Of a DNA stretch of 64,000 bases, positions 8,405 to 16,710 are shown in pieces. The DNA is taken from the NCBI GenBank assembly GCA_035301485.1, contig DATGUF010000038.1:45666-109665 (forward strand), written 5' to 3'. Each line of letters begins with the position of its first letter. Within the stretch, counting starts at the first letter, position 1. The position numbers were made by a program, and so were the translations under genes. Under the pieces are notes generated by a model. It was not told where the DNA came from. It saw nothing but the letters and a program-made list of their open reading frames with translations, and did not search any database. The DNA is from CALEAR01 sp035301485. GTDB lineage: Bacteria > Pseudomonadota > Gammaproteobacteria > Pseudomonadales > Alcanivoracaceae.

Positions 8405-11400
8405 TTAATATTCGACAGCCACTTGGCCTTCGTCGAGTTCTTGCATTAATGCTCCAATCAAGCCTTGTTCAGGGCGAATGTGCCACTCTTCGCCTAGCTG
8501 TAAACGCCCAGTGGCTTGTGGGTGTTCGAAATCTATTACCACAGGACACTCCCCGCCTTTATAGGGTGTTAGTTGACGATGCAACCATTCAGGCAAGGTG
8601 TTGGTAATAGGCATTTTAAGGCGTAAATGTTTTGCAAAACGTTCGCGAGCCTGCGCCATGGTCATAATTTCATCGGCCATAATACTAAAGCCACCAGTAT
8701 AATCATCGTTACGCACTGCGCCGCGAATCACGAGCAACTCGTCTTTCTCAATAATATCGGCAAACTCCGCAAACACCCGCCCAAACACAGACACTTCGGT
8801 GCGCCCTGTTTTGTCGTCAATCGTCATAAAGGCCATGCGGTCGCCACTGCGCTTACTACGAGTAACACGCAGTGCCACCACCAAGCCAGCTACCAGTGCT
8901 GCTTGCCCTTTACTTGTGGGGGTTAAATTGTTTAAGCGTGCGCTCACAAAGCGCCTAACCTCTGGTTCATATTGATCAATAGGATGGCCGGTTAAAAACA
9001 AGCCTAGCGTGTCACGCTCACCGTTTAGCCGCTGATCATCCGACCAAGGCCGCAGCTTTTTCAGCACCACATTTTCCACCACTTGCTGATCCAGCGCAGG
9101 ACCTCCAAACAAATCATCCATGCCGGCTTCTTCATTTTTTAACGCTTGCTCGGCAGCCAACATGGCGTCGGGCAGGCTCGCTTGTAGCGAGGCACGGTCA
9201 TTAAAATGTTTATTAGGGCCTAACTGATCGAGCGCACCGGCTTTCACCAACGCTTCCATAGCACGGCGATTCATGCGTTTCATTTCCACGCGGCGACAAA
9301 AATCAAACAAATTATCGAACACTAAGCCTTCTTCACGCGCGTTAACGATAGCTTGAATAGGGCCCTCGCCAAGCCCTTTGATGGCGCCTAGGCCATACAC
9401 CACATGCCCTTCATCATTGGCAATGAAACGATAACCACAGCTGTTAACCTCTGGTGGCAGCACTTTTAGGCCCATGGCTTTACATTCATCAACAAAAGTA
9501 ACGACCTTGTCGGTGTTTTGCATTTCAGCAGAAATTACTGCCGCCATGAATTCAGCAGGATAATGCACTTTTAACCAAGCGGTGTGATAAGCCACCAATG
9601 CGTAAGCAGCAGAGTGAGATTTGTTAAAGCCGTACCCAGCAAACTTTTCCACTAGGTCGAAAATACGAATAGCAAGCTCGCCGTCTACGCCATTATTGCG
9701 CGCTCCTTCTTCAAAAGCTTTGCGCTGTGCAGCCATTTCTTCCATATCTTTGCGGCCCATGGCACGGCGCAGGAGGTCCGCTTGCCCTAGCGAATAACCA
9801 GCAAGCACCTGTGCAATTTGCATCACCTGTTCTTGGTATAAAATAACCCCATAAGTGGGTTCAAGAATTGGCTTGAGTAGTTCGTGTTGGTATTGCGGAT
9901 CAGGATAAGCTAGCGGCTCTCGGCCATGCTTACGGTTAATAAAGTTATCTACCATGCCCGACTCTAGTGGCCCTGGACGATACAGGGCTACTAAAGCGAT
10001 AATATCTTCAAATACGTCGGGACGAAGTTTCTTAATCAACTCCTTCATACCAGAAGATTCGAGTTGGAACACTGCCGTGGTGTCTCCACGTTTAAGCAGC
10101 TCGAAAGTTTCAGCATCATCTAGCGGAATATCACTACTGGTGATTGGCTCAAGCCCTTCGCTTTGACGCTTTTTGTTAGCCGCTTTGATGGCCCAATCGA
10201 TAATGGTAAGTGTTCTTAGCCCGAGGAAGTCAAACTTCACTAGACCCGCAGCCTCAACGTCATCTTTATCGTATTGGGTAACGAGGTTGTTGCCCTCTTC
10301 ATCACAGTGCAATGGAGCAAAATCGGTGAGCTTGCCAGGAGCAATCACCACCCCTCCAGCGTGGCGCCCCACGTTACGTGTTAAACCCTCAAGCTTTTCT
10401 GCCATTTCCCAAATTTCATTGGCAGAATCTTGGTCTCCATGAGGCTCCCCTGTGAGAAACTCCTCCAACGCCTCTTCTTGTTGGCGTGCTTTGGCGAGCG
10501 TCATGCCAGGCGTGCCGGGAATCATTTTCGACAAACGATCAGCCAACCCATAAGGCTTACCCTGTACACGCGCCACGTCTCGCACCACCGCTTTAGCGGC
10601 CATGGTTCCGAAAGTAACAATTTGGCCCACTGCTTCACGCCCATAGGTGCGTGCCACGTAAGCAATCACATCATCACGTTGGTCCATGCAGAAATCCACG
10701 TCGAAGTCAGGCATGGAAACACGTTCTGGGTTAAGGAAACGCTCAAACAGCAAATCGTATTGCAGAGGGTCAAGATCGGTAATCTCTAACACCCACGCCA
10801 CTAACGACCCTGCTCCAGAGCCTCGCCCAGGGCCCACTGGGATATCATTTTGCTTAGCCCAGCGAATAAAATCCGAAACAATTAAGAAGTAACCAGGGAA
10901 CTTCATCTGGTTAATTACATTTAACTCGAACTTTAAGCGCGCTTCATAGGCAGCTCGGCGCTCTGCGTAATCTTCAGCTGCTGGATCTAGCACTGTAGCT
11001 AAACGCTTTTCGAGACCTTCAAAGCTAGCATGCTCAAAATATTCGGCCTCTGTCATTCCCTCTGGCACGGGGAAGGCTGGCAAATAGTTGTTGCCAAGTT
11101 CAATTTCTAACGAACAACGGCGCGCTATTTCTACCGTATTAACTAAGGCTTCTGGCAAATCACTAAACAGCTCTGCCATTTCCGCAGGGCTTTTAAAATA
11201 TTGCTCTTCGGTGTAGCGTCTCTCGCGCCTTGGGTCTTCTAAGGTGAAACTTTCATGAATACACACACGTACTTCGTGTGCTTCGAAATCTTCTTTCTCA
11301 ATAAAACGCACATCATTCGTGGCCACGATGGGTAACTGCAACCGTGTGGCTTGCTCCACGGTTAAGTGCAAAGCAGTTTCATCACCGGGGCGGCCGGCAC

Positions 11401-11911
11401 GTTGCACTTCAAGATAAAAACGATCAGGGAAATGGTGCGCAAACCATTGTGCTAATTCATCAGCTTGCGCTTCTTTACCTTCAAGAAGTAGCTGCCCAAT
11501 AGGGCCGTGAGCCCCTGCAGACAACAGCAATAAACCTTCGTTTAATTCACCCACCCACTCTTGTTTCACTAGGGCACGGCCATCTTGCTGGTTCAGTTGC
11601 CATGCACGGGAAATGAGTAAGGTGAGGTTTTTATAACCCTTTTCATTCATCACCAACGCACAAATAGGCGTCGGCTTTTCGAGCTGTTCACAATACATCC
11701 ATAAATCGGCACCAGCGATGGGTTTTATTCCCGCTTTAATGGCACTGCCATAAAACTTAATAAGCCCAAATAAATTTGAATCGTCGGTGACGGCTACAGC
11801 AGGCATGCCAAACTCTGTGCAACGCTGTGCGAGTGCTTTCACCCGCGCAATGCCATCCACTAAGGAATAATCAGTGTGCACTCGTAAATGAATAAAAGAA
11901 GGTTCTGTCAT
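8405..11911 (-). CDS. dnaE: DNA polymerase III subunit alpha
   Basis: DnaE is the replicative polymerase. The 1168-residue protein (E. coli 1160) starts MTEPSFIHLRVHTDYSLVDG, the PHP domain. The catalytic palm holds GPGRGSGAGSLV and PDFDVDF, two of the three catalytic aspartates. Next come the helix-hairpin-helix region, an OB-fold (residues about 990-1070, RSGDRMAFMTIDD) and the tau-binding C-terminus. The ATG at 11911 lies one base after the rnhB stop with GAGAG upstream. Upstream in-frame codons lie inside rnhB and are not conserved. Confidence 0.98.
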   Translation of the reverse strand: MTEPSFIHLRVHTDYSLVDGIARVKALAQRCTEFGMPAVAVTDDSNLFGLIKFYGSAIKAGIKPIAGADLWMYCEQLEKPTPICALVMNEKGYKNLTLLISRAWQLNQQDGRALVKQEWVGELNEGLLLLSAGAHGPIGQLLLEGKEAQADELAQWFAHHFPDRFYLEVQRAGRPGDETALHLTVEQATRLQLPIVATNDVRFIEKEDFEAHEVRVCIHESFTLEDPRRERRYTEEQYFKSPAEMAELFSDLPEALVNTVEIARRCSLEIELGNNYLPAFPVPEGMTEAEYFEHASFEGLEKRLATVLDPAAEDYAERRAAYEARLKFELNVINQMKFPGYFLIVSDFIRWAKQNDIPVGPGRGSGAGSLVAWVLEITDLDPLQYDLLFERFLNPERVSMPDFDVDFCMDQRDDVIAYVARTYGREAVGQIVTFGTMAAKAVVRDVARVQGKPYGLADRLSKMIPGTPGMTLAKARQQEEALEEFLTGEPHGDQDSANEIWEMAEKLEGLTRNVGRHAGGVVIAPGKLTDFAPLHCDEEGNNLVTQYDKDDVEAAGLVKFDFLGLRTLTIIDWAIKAANKKRQSEGLEPITSSDIPLDDAETFELLKRGDTTAVFQLESSGMKELIKKLRPDVFEDIIALVALYRPGPLESGMVDNFINRKHGREPLAYPDPQYQHELLKPILEPTYGVILYQEQVMQIAQVLAGYSLGQADLLRRAMGRKDMEEMAAQRKAFEEGARNNGVDGELAIRIFDLVEKFAGYGFNKSHSAAYALVAYHTAWLKVHYPAEFMAAVISAEMQNTDKVVTFVDECKAMGLKVLPPEVNSCGYRFIANDEGHVVYGLGAIKGLGEGPIQAIVNAREEGLVFDNLFDFCRRVEMKRMNRRAMEALVKAGALDQLGPNKHFNDRASLQASLPDAMLAAEQALKNEEAGMDDLFGGPALDQQVVENVVLKKLRPWSDDQRLNGERDTLGLFLTGHPIDQYEPEVRRFVSARLNNLTPTSKGQAALVAGLVVALRVTRSKRSGDRMAFMTIDDKTGRTEVSVFGRVFAEFADIIEKDELLVIRGAVRNDDYTGGFSIMADEIMTMAQARERFAKHLRLKMPITNTLPEWLHRQLTPYKGGECPVVIDFEHPQATGRLQLGEEWHIRPEQGLIGALMQELDEGQVAVEY

Positions 11912-11912
11912 A

Positions 11913-12554
11913 TTAACTCTCTGGATCCACCACACGCGCCACAGGTGCGAAGGAACGACGATGTTCCGGCAAAGCACCGTACTCGTTTAAAGCGGCTATA
12001 TGCGCTTTAGTAGGATAACCTTTATGGCGATCAAAGCCGTAGTTTGGATGTTCTTGGTGCAACGCCAGCATCTCTGCATCACGGGTTACTTTGGCAATAA
12101 TGGAGGCTGCACTAATGGCTGGCACTCGCCCATCGCCTTTCACTACTGCTTCTGCTGGCATGGGTAAGTCGGGGCAACGATGGCCGTCAATAATAGCGGC
12201 ATCGGGCGTTATTTTGAGTCCCGTCACCGCTCGTTGCATGGCTAAAAATGTGGCCTGATAGATATTGAGTTGGTCAACTTCAGCAGCGTCGGCACGGCCG
12301 ACACTCACCGCGAGCGCTTTTATGCGAATTTCTTCAGCTAGCTCATTGCGTTTTTTTTCAGATAACTTCTTGCTATCAGCGAGCCCTGCAATGGGGTTAC
12401 TAGGATCTAAAATCACAGCGGCTGTCACCACAGCACCCACCAAGGGGCCACGGCCCACCTCATCAACACCCGCCAATAATTGGCCGGGCTGCCATGGAAA
12501 GGCCGTAGGATACCAGGGTTCGGGCAAATTATACTCTGCAAAGGGATGCTGCAT
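11913..12554 (-). CDS. rnhB: ribonuclease HII
   Basis: RNase HII cuts RNA in RNA-DNA hybrids and starts removal of single ribonucleotides from DNA. The 213-residue protein contains GVDEVGRGPLVGAV (catalytic Asp-Glu), LADSKKLSEKKR, IIDGHR and KVTRDAEM. I start it at the ATG at 12554, preceded by GAGAAG. A TTG four codons earlier overlaps the end of lpxB and is less likely. The run lpxB-rnhB-dnaE is tightly packed and probably co-transcribed. Confidence 0.95.
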   Translation of the reverse strand: MQHPFAEYNLPEPWYPTAFPWQPGQLLAGVDEVGRGPLVGAVVTAAVILDPSNPIAGLADSKKLSEKKRNELAEEIRIKALAVSVGRADAAEVDQLNIYQATFLAMQRAVTGLKITPDAAIIDGHRCPDLPMPAEAVVKGDGRVPAISAASIIAKVTRDAEMLALHQEHPNYGFDRHKGYPTKAHIAALNEYGALPEHRRSFAPVARVVDPES

Positions 12555-12555
12555 A

Positions 12556-13707
12556 TTACTTCTCAATTAATTGTCGCACTGCCTCAGCCGCTCTCGCACT
12601 AGCACCGCGGCGTAACTGTACATGTAGGCTTTGCAATCGGTCAGCAAGTGCTTCAACACGTTGTGGCTGTTCAAACCAGTTGGTAACTGCCTCGGCTAGC
12701 GCTTCCGGCGTCATCTTATGTTGAATCAGTTCAGGCACCAACTCCTCGTTACACAACAAGTTGGGCAAGGCTACGTATTTGATATTGAGCAACAACGACA
12801 TAATAAAATAAGTGATAGGCCCAAGGCGATAGCCCACCACCATAGGTTTCTTGAACAAGGCGCCTTCCAAAGTGGCCGTGCCTGAGGCCATCAATAACAC
12901 ATCCGCGGCAGCCATTACCTTACGGCTTTCGCCATCTGTAACGCGAACATTAGTTAAACCCATTGATTCAACCCCTGCGGTAATTTCTTTTTTACGCAAA
13001 GGGTTAGCAGCAGGAATAATAATGGCTAACTCTGTATATTTTTTTTGTAATAGCTTAACGGCTGCTAGAAAATCGGGCAGCAAACGCCTCACTTCACCAC
13101 CTCGGCTACCTGGCAATACACCTAGCACTTTACCTGTTTGCTCTAAGCCTAGCTCAGCACGGGCTTGCGCTTTGTCGGTATGCAGCGCAATAGTATCGGC
13201 GAGTGGGTGTCCCACAAAAGTAACGGGCACACCCTCTTTTTGATAAATCTGCTCTTCAAAAGGAAGTAGCGCTAGCATGTGGTCGATATTCGCCTTGATG
13301 GTTTTCAGGCGTCCTTTACGCCACGCCCACACCGAAGGGCTTACATAATGCACCGTTTTGATGCCCTGCTGATGCAACCGAGCTGCTACGCCTAAAGTAA
13401 AATCTGGCGAATCAATGGTGATGCACACCACTGGATTAGCAGCTGCAATGTGCTCGACTAATTGCCGGCGTAAGCGAAACAGCTCTGGAAGCTTAGGGAT
13501 GATCTCTGTAATGCCCATAACCGCTAGCTGCTCCATGGGAAACAGGCTTTCGCCCCCTTCTTCTTCCATCAGAGGGCCACACACCCCAATAAAACGTGCA
13601 GCAGGATAAAAACGACGCAATGCACGAATAAGCCCAGCACCAAGAATATCGCCAGACGTTTCACCCGCAACAATTGCTATAACAGGACTAGAGCCTAGTG
13701 AGGCCAT
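12556..13707 (-). CDS. lpxB: lipid-A-disaccharide synthase
   Basis: LpxB joins UDP-2,3-diacylglucosamine and lipid X into the lipid A disaccharide at the inner membrane face. The 383-residue product has IVAGETSGDILGAGLI near the start, then ITIDSPDFTLG, YVSPSVWAWRKGR, FVGHPLADT, LPGSRGGEVRRL and ASGTATLE, the GT19 family signature set. The ATG at 13707 is preceded by a strong GAGGAG. Upstream, an intrinsic terminator separates it from lpxA, so it probably has its own promoter in the 111-base gap. Confidence 0.96.
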   Translation of the reverse strand: MASLGSSPVIAIVAGETSGDILGAGLIRALRRFYPAARFIGVCGPLMEEEGGESLFPMEQLAVMGITEIIPKLPELFRLRRQLVEHIAAANPVVCITIDSPDFTLGVAARLHQQGIKTVHYVSPSVWAWRKGRLKTIKANIDHMLALLPFEEQIYQKEGVPVTFVGHPLADTIALHTDKAQARAELGLEQTGKVLGVLPGSRGGEVRRLLPDFLAAVKLLQKKYTELAIIIPAANPLRKKEITAGVESMGLTNVRVTDGESRKVMAAADVLLMASGTATLEGALFKKPMVVGYRLGPITYFIMSLLLNIKYVALPNLLCNEELVPELIQHKMTPEALAEAVTNWFEQPQRVEALADRLQSLHVQLRRGASARAAEAVRQLIEK

Positions 13708-13773
13708 CTTTATCTCCTCTTGGTGGGGCCACAAGGAAGCCATATTACCCCATTGCTCGCCGCGTAGCTGAAA

Positions 13774-13798
13774 CAAAAACGGCGGGTTTCCCCGCCGT
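13774..13798 (-). terminator. intrinsic terminator after lpxA
   Basis: On the minus strand ACGGCGGG-GAAA-CCCGCCGT is followed by TTTTTG, 21 bases after the lpxA stop. The 8-bp GC-rich stem with GNRA-like loop and U-run is a classic Rho-independent terminator. It divides the lpxD-fabZ-lpxA unit from lpxB-rnhB-dnaE. Confidence 0.9.
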
Positions 13799-13818
13799 CT
13801 CTAAGTTACACACAAAGA

Positions 13819-14586
13819 TTAACGCGTGATACCACGTTCTGAGTGACGTAAAGATTGAATAAACACTTCCAGTTCAGGTGCCGTTTCCCACTGTTCTAGC
13901 TCGGCAATGGCCTCTGCCAAGGTATTTCCTTCTCGATACACCACTTTGTATGCCTTGCGCAATTGGCGCACAACTTCAGCGCTCCAACCGCGACGACGCA
14001 TACCTTCAAAATTCATGCTTCGTGCCGAAGCAGGGTTACCTCCCACCATTACATAGGCAGGGATATCTTTAAGCACCAATGAGCAACCTGCTGTCATGGC
14101 GTAGGAGCCAATTTTGCAGAACTGATGCACACCTGTCATACCACCGAGCAAAACACCATCGCCAATATGTACATGCCCTGCGATGCCACAAGTGTTGGCA
14201 AAAATATTGTCATCGCCGATGATGCAATCATGTGCCACATGTACAGCCACCATTAACAGGTTATTACTACCTATTTTAGTGAGCCCTTGATCCTGTATGG
14301 TGCCGCGATGCACGGTTACGTGCTCACGAAAAATGTTGTTATCGCCAATTTCCAAACGCGTGGGCTCGCCTTTGTACTTTTTATCTTGGCAATCTTCACC
14401 AATAGAGGTGAATTGAAAGATCTGATTACCTTTACCGATGACCGTTGGCCCTTTAATCACAGCATGCGGCCCAATAACGGTATCATCGCCGATCGTGACA
14501 CCAGGCCCAATAATGCTATATGGGCCCACCTTTACGTTGCGGCCAAGCTCTGCTGTTTCATCGATGAGGGCTGTTCTATGTATCAT
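13819..14586 (-). CDS. lpxA: UDP-N-acetylglucosamine O-acyltransferase
   Basis: LpxA adds the first 3-hydroxyacyl chain to UDP-GlcNAc, the committed opening step of lipid A synthesis. The 255-residue protein is a left-handed beta-helix of hexapeptide repeats (VGPYSIIGPGVTIGDDTVIG...), with the catalytic His in VHVAHDC, then GMTGVHQFCKIG and a helical C-terminus beginning NFEGMRRRGW. Length matches the family. It lies 69 bases downstream of fabZ. Confidence 0.97.
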   Translation of the reverse strand: MIHRTALIDETAELGRNVKVGPYSIIGPGVTIGDDTVIGPHAVIKGPTVIGKGNQIFQFTSIGEDCQDKKYKGEPTRLEIGDNNIFREHVTVHRGTIQDQGLTKIGSNNLLMVAVHVAHDCIIGDDNIFANTCGIAGHVHIGDGVLLGGMTGVHQFCKIGSYAMTAGCSLVLKDIPAYVMVGGNPASARSMNFEGMRRRGWSAEVVRQLRKAYKVVYREGNTLAEAIAELEQWETAPELEVFIQSLRHSERGITR

Positions 14587-14655
14587 TATTATTAGTTAAT
14601 CCACAGAAAGTACGTTAAGAATACAGAACCATTCTGCATTCGGCTTAGGGGTTGC

Positions 14656-15105
14656 CTACTCGCCACCATCGTAACGATGCTCAGCCACAAGTGTTTCAAC
14701 ACTCGCCACCAATTGGTCATCCACATAAGCTTCGCATGCAAACTTTAAAATATTGCGGCGCTTAACCAACAAGCGTGCATGCATAATCAATTGATCACCA
14801 GGCACCACTGGTTTCTTAAACCGTGCTTTATCTGCACCTACTAGCAAGTAATTAAACCCATCTGCTGGTTTTCTACCTGCAAGCATGAAACCCAACACGC
14901 CGGCTGTTTGCGTCATGGCTTCAATAAGTAATACACCTGGCATGACTGGGTTACTGGGGAAATGTCCATTAAAAAAAGGCTCGTTCACAGTAACGTTCTT
15001 CAATCCCACAATTCTTTCGCCGGGTACAAACTCTAAGATACGATCCACTAAAAGAAATGGATAGCGTTGCGGCAAGTACTCTTTAATTTCATTAATTTTC
15101 ATCAT
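14656..15105 (-). CDS. fabZ: 3-hydroxyacyl-[ACP] dehydratase FabZ
   Basis: FabZ dehydrates 3-hydroxyacyl-ACP in fatty acid elongation and competes with LpxA/LpxD for 3-hydroxyacyl-ACP. The 149-residue hot-dog protein has YPFLLVDR, NEPFFNGHFP (catalytic His) and MPGVLLIEAMTQ (catalytic Glu). Two adjacent ATGs are possible. I take the first (15105), because MM-x-INEI matches the Pseudomonas FabZ start and spaces better from a weak GGAC. The difference is one residue. Confidence 0.96.
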   Translation of the reverse strand: MMKINEIKEYLPQRYPFLLVDRILEFVPGERIVGLKNVTVNEPFFNGHFPSNPVMPGVLLIEAMTQTAGVLGFMLAGRKPADGFNYLLVGADKARFKKPVVPGDQLIMHARLLVKRRNILKFACEAYVDDQLVASVETLVAEHRYDGGE

Positions 15106-15165
15106 AACTGCATTTGTCCAGCCCGCTTTGGCGAGCATCGTCCCCACACAACAACAAGGTTAACG

Positions 15166-16185
15166 TTAGTTTTCAATCACTTTTTTTTCTAGCTGTACTA
15201 CTCGACGATAAAGTTCGTCTAACTTACGAAAACGCGCTGCATTGCGCCGCCAATTACGTTCATTATCTGCTGGCAATGCCGAACCATAGGTGCCTGGCTT
15301 AGTAATGGATTTAGAAACGAGCGTCATGCCAAGGATATTCACCTGATCTGCTAGTTCTAAATGACCCGCTAACCCAACAGCGCCGCCAATCATACAGTAA
15401 CGACCAATGCGACTGCTACCTGAGATGCCGGCTTTACCTGCTAGTGCGCTGTGCTCACCCACTTCCACGTTATGGCCTAGATGCACTTGGTCGTCCAAAA
15501 TCACGCCGTCGGCTACCACTGTGTCTTCAATGGCACCGCGATCAATGGTGACATTGGCACCAATATTAACGTTCGCACCTATACACACAGAACCCACTTG
15601 GGCCACGCTGTGCCAATGCCCTTCGCCAAAAGCAAAACCAAAGCCATCGGCACCAATCACGGACCCCGCATGCACGATGGTATTATCGCCAATACTAACA
15701 CCATGATACAGCGTGACATTGGGATAAATGCGTACGTTTTTGCCGAGCACAACCCCTTCGCCTACTACGCTGTTTGCCATCACCACCGTGTTTTCACCGA
15801 TTATTGCGCGCTCTTCCACTACAGCGCCTGCAGCAATGGAAACACCAGCTTCAAGTTGAGCACTTTCCGCCACCACCGCTCTCGGGTGGACACCCTGCGT
15901 TGCAATGGGGGTTAAGGCAAACAATTGGCTTAGCTGTGCGAACGCTAGGTAAGGGTTTGGCACCACTAAAGCAGGCACGGGGCAATCGGCCGCCATTTCG
16001 GCGGTGCACAATACTGCACCTGCCTGGCTAGTGGCTAAATAAGGCCGATACTTAGGGTTAGCTAAAAAGGTAAGCTCATCAGCCTGGGCAGAAACAAGTG
16101 TGCCAAGCCCTCGGATGCGGCCTTCGCCCGCACCCTGAAGCTCGGCACCTACTTTCTTTGCTAATTCTGCAACGGTTATAGTCAC
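15166..16185 (-). CDS. lpxD: UDP-3-O-(3-hydroxyacyl)glucosamine N-acyltransferase
   Basis: LpxD adds the N-linked 3-hydroxyacyl chain in lipid A synthesis. The 339-residue product has an N-terminal uridine-binding domain (about 1-100, LTFLANPKYRPYL), a long hexapeptide-repeat beta-helix (about 105-300) with GADGFGFAF and the catalytic His in LGHNVEVGEH, and a C-terminal helix. The start ATG lies 4 bases after the skp stop. Confidence 0.97.
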   Translation of the reverse strand: MTITVAELAKKVGAELQGAGEGRIRGLGTLVSAQADELTFLANPKYRPYLATSQAGAVLCTAEMAADCPVPALVVPNPYLAFAQLSQLFALTPIATQGVHPRAVVAESAQLEAGVSIAAGAVVEERAIIGENTVVMANSVVGEGVVLGKNVRIYPNVTLYHGVSIGDNTIVHAGSVIGADGFGFAFGEGHWHSVAQVGSVCIGANVNIGANVTIDRGAIEDTVVADGVILDDQVHLGHNVEVGEHSALAGKAGISGSSRIGRYCMIGGAVGLAGHLELADQVNILGMTLVSKSITKPGTYGSALPADNERNWRRNAARFRKLDELYRRVVQLEKKVIEN

Positions 16186-16189
16186 AATC

Positions 16190-16699
16190 TTACTTTTTAA
16201 TGCGGTTAATGGCTTTGATCACATCCGTGGTGATGTCTAGCTGCGGAGCGTTAAAGTGAACTGCGCCTGCTTCAACCACGAGGTCTAGCTTTTTCGCTTT
16301 TACCACTTGGTCAATAGCTTGCTCAAATGCTGGGCGCATTTCCTCATTAATCTTTTGCTCACCTTCCGCCTGACGACGGCTTAAGGTTTCACGCAAGGCT
16401 TGGAACTCTGCCGCTTTCTCTTGAAATTGCTTCTGCAGCGCTTCCTGCTGGCTTTGGCTCATGGTTCTGCCGTCGCGCTCAGCGCGCTGCTGAATTTTAA
16501 CGATGTCTTGATCAATTTTTTGTAAACGCTGTGCATCAGCCTCTAAAGATTTCTCTAATTGCGTCACTCTAGATTTGATCGCGTTGCTTTGGCTCATCAC
16601 TTGGCCAAAATCTAAAACACCCACCTTTGTATTCGCCATCGCTAACGCTGGCACCAGTAAAAACAAAAACACTAAGCTTTTAGCGGTAAACTTTTTCAT
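16190..16699 (-). CDS. skp: periplasmic chaperone Skp (OmpH family)
   Basis: Skp holds unfolded outer-membrane proteins in the periplasm on their way to BAM. The 169-residue protein has a signal peptide (MKKFTAKSLVFLFLLVPALAMA, cleavage near residue 22), then KVGVLDFGQVMSQS, a long Gln/Glu/Arg-rich coiled-coil hairpin (about 45-125), and a C-terminal beta segment (KKLDLVVEAGAVHF). It follows bamA by 11 bases in the canonical rseP-bamA-skp-lpxD order. Confidence 0.94.
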   Translation of the reverse strand: MKKFTAKSLVFLFLLVPALAMANTKVGVLDFGQVMSQSNAIKSRVTQLEKSLEADAQRLQKIDQDIVKIQQRAERDGRTMSQSQQEALQKQFQEKAAEFQALRETLSRRQAEGEQKINEEMRPAFEQAIDQVVKAKKLDLVVEAGAVHFNAPQLDITTDVIKAINRIKK

Positions 16700-16710
16700 T
16701 GTTAAATCTC

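Noticed and set aside
10430..10789. 119-codon open frame antisense to dnaE (and several similar ones over dnaE, pyrG, lpxD, bamA and yoaA)
   Set aside because: They lie wholly inside well-conserved genes on the other strand, have no family motifs and no ribosome sites; they are mirror frames.
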